Positions 6,226-6,333 of a stretch of 6,333 nucleotides of DNA are shown one piece after another (the stretch's first letter is position 1; each line of letters begins with the position of its first letter). The DNA comes from Candidatus Hydrogenedentota bacterium (GTDB lineage: Bacteria > Hydrogenedentota > Hydrogenedentia > Hydrogenedentales > CAITNO01): positions 1 to 6,333 of the forward strand of contig JAKPUV010000869.1 in NCBI GenBank assembly GCA_029554925.1, read 5' to 3'. The translations under genes were made by a program, and so were the position numbers. The notes beneath the pieces were generated by a model. It had not been told where the DNA came from and ran no database searches. It saw only the letters and a program-made list of their open reading frames with translations.

Positions 6226-6241
6226 CCGCCGCGCGCGGCGG
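6226..6241. repeat. Perfect GC palindrome directly after the phosphatase stop
   Basis: CCGCCGCG (6226-6233) is followed directly by its reverse complement CGCGGCGG (6234-6241), starting with the first base after the stop codon. A short TTTT follows at 6245-6248. It could be an extra RNA hairpin that protects the transcript end or aids termination ahead of the stronger terminator at 6256. It may equally be chance in GC-rich DNA. Confidence 0.4.
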
Positions 6242-6255
6242 CCGTTTTGGGCATT

Positions 6256-6293
6256 GGGTGCCGGACAGGATGTGTCCGGCACCCCTTTTTTTT
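6256..6293 (+). terminator. Strong intrinsic terminator after the phosphatase gene
   Basis: GGGTGCCGGACA (6256-6267) and TGTCCGGCACCC (6273-6284) form a perfect 12-bp stem with a five-base loop (GGATG). A single C and then eight T residues (6286-6293) follow. This is a classical Rho-independent terminator on the plus strand, 30 nt past the phosphatase stop, and marks the end of the right-hand transcription block. On the minus strand no comparable T tract follows the stem, so it looks one-directional. Confidence 0.9.
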
Positions 6294-6301
6294 GCTAGAA
6301 T
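6293..6301 (+). promoter_or_regulatory. Extended -10 promoter overlapping the terminator tail
   Basis: TGCTAGAAT combines the TGn extension (6293-6295) with TAGAAT (6296-6301, five of six consensus bases). No good -35 is present because that position falls inside the terminator stem, but extended -10 promoters can work without one. Transcription would start around 6308, only a few bases before the ATG at 6311. Confidence 0.45.
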
Positions 6302-6310
6302 CCCCGCCCT

Positions 6311-6333
6311 ATGGCCGCAGTGAACGACAAGCC
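6311..6333 (+). CDS. Possible start of the next gene, cut by the window end
   Basis: An ATG at 6311 opens a frame reading MAAVNDK before the sequence ends. Support comes from context only: it sits 9 nt after an extended -10 element and directly after a strong terminator, where a new transcription unit would be expected. There is no Shine-Dalgarno sequence between the -10 and the ATG, so if real the message would be nearly leaderless. Seven codons are too few to assign a family. Confidence 0.35.

Overview
This GC-rich window (about two thirds G+C by eye) carries five complete protein genes, and possibly the first codons of a sixth. The genes form two blocks that diverge from a promoter-bearing gap at about 3307-3619. 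The gene content points to a Gram-negative-type, free-living bacterium: a type IV pilus/type II secretion inner-membrane platform protein, a Tat-exported purple-acid-phosphatase-like enzyme and an ABC-2 transporter with a TPR partner. The motif style of the TPR and phosphatase proteins reminds me of the Planctomycetes/Verrucomicrobia/Hydrogenedentes group. That is an impression from memory, not a search result, and there is no rRNA or marker gene here to settle it.

Left block, minus strand, read from 3306 down to 73: an ABC-2 type ATPase (GTG start), a six-helix ABC-2 permease that starts 1 nt after the ATPase stop, and a membrane-anchored or exported TPR protein that starts 5 nt after the permease stop. 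Spacing this tight, with Shine-Dalgarno sequences inside the preceding genes, indicates one translationally coupled operon. A plausible sigma-70 promoter (TTGACT, 18 nt, TAGACT) lies at 3465-3494 and leaves a leader of about 150 nt containing inverted repeats. The transported substrate cannot be read from the sequence. Past the TPR stop, at the window's left edge, is a short palindromic repeat of the widely dispersed 'GTCATTGCGA...GCAATCTC' type.

Right block, plus strand: a GspF/PilC-family protein behind a good sigma-70-like promoter (TTGTCG, 17 nt, TATACT), then a 113-nt gap with a possible folded leader, then the Tat-dependent phosphatase. The block ends in a textbook intrinsic terminator at 6256-6293. 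Its T tract runs directly into an extended -10 promoter (TGCTAGAAT) and an ATG at 6311, probably the next gene.

I do not see a CRISPR array, transposase, tRNA, rRNA, toxin-antitoxin pair or defence system. Nothing here can honestly be called a new system. The items most worth a second look are the ABC plus TPR operon, the edge repeat, the possible pseudoknotted leader before the phosphatase, and the terminator/promoter overlap at the right end.
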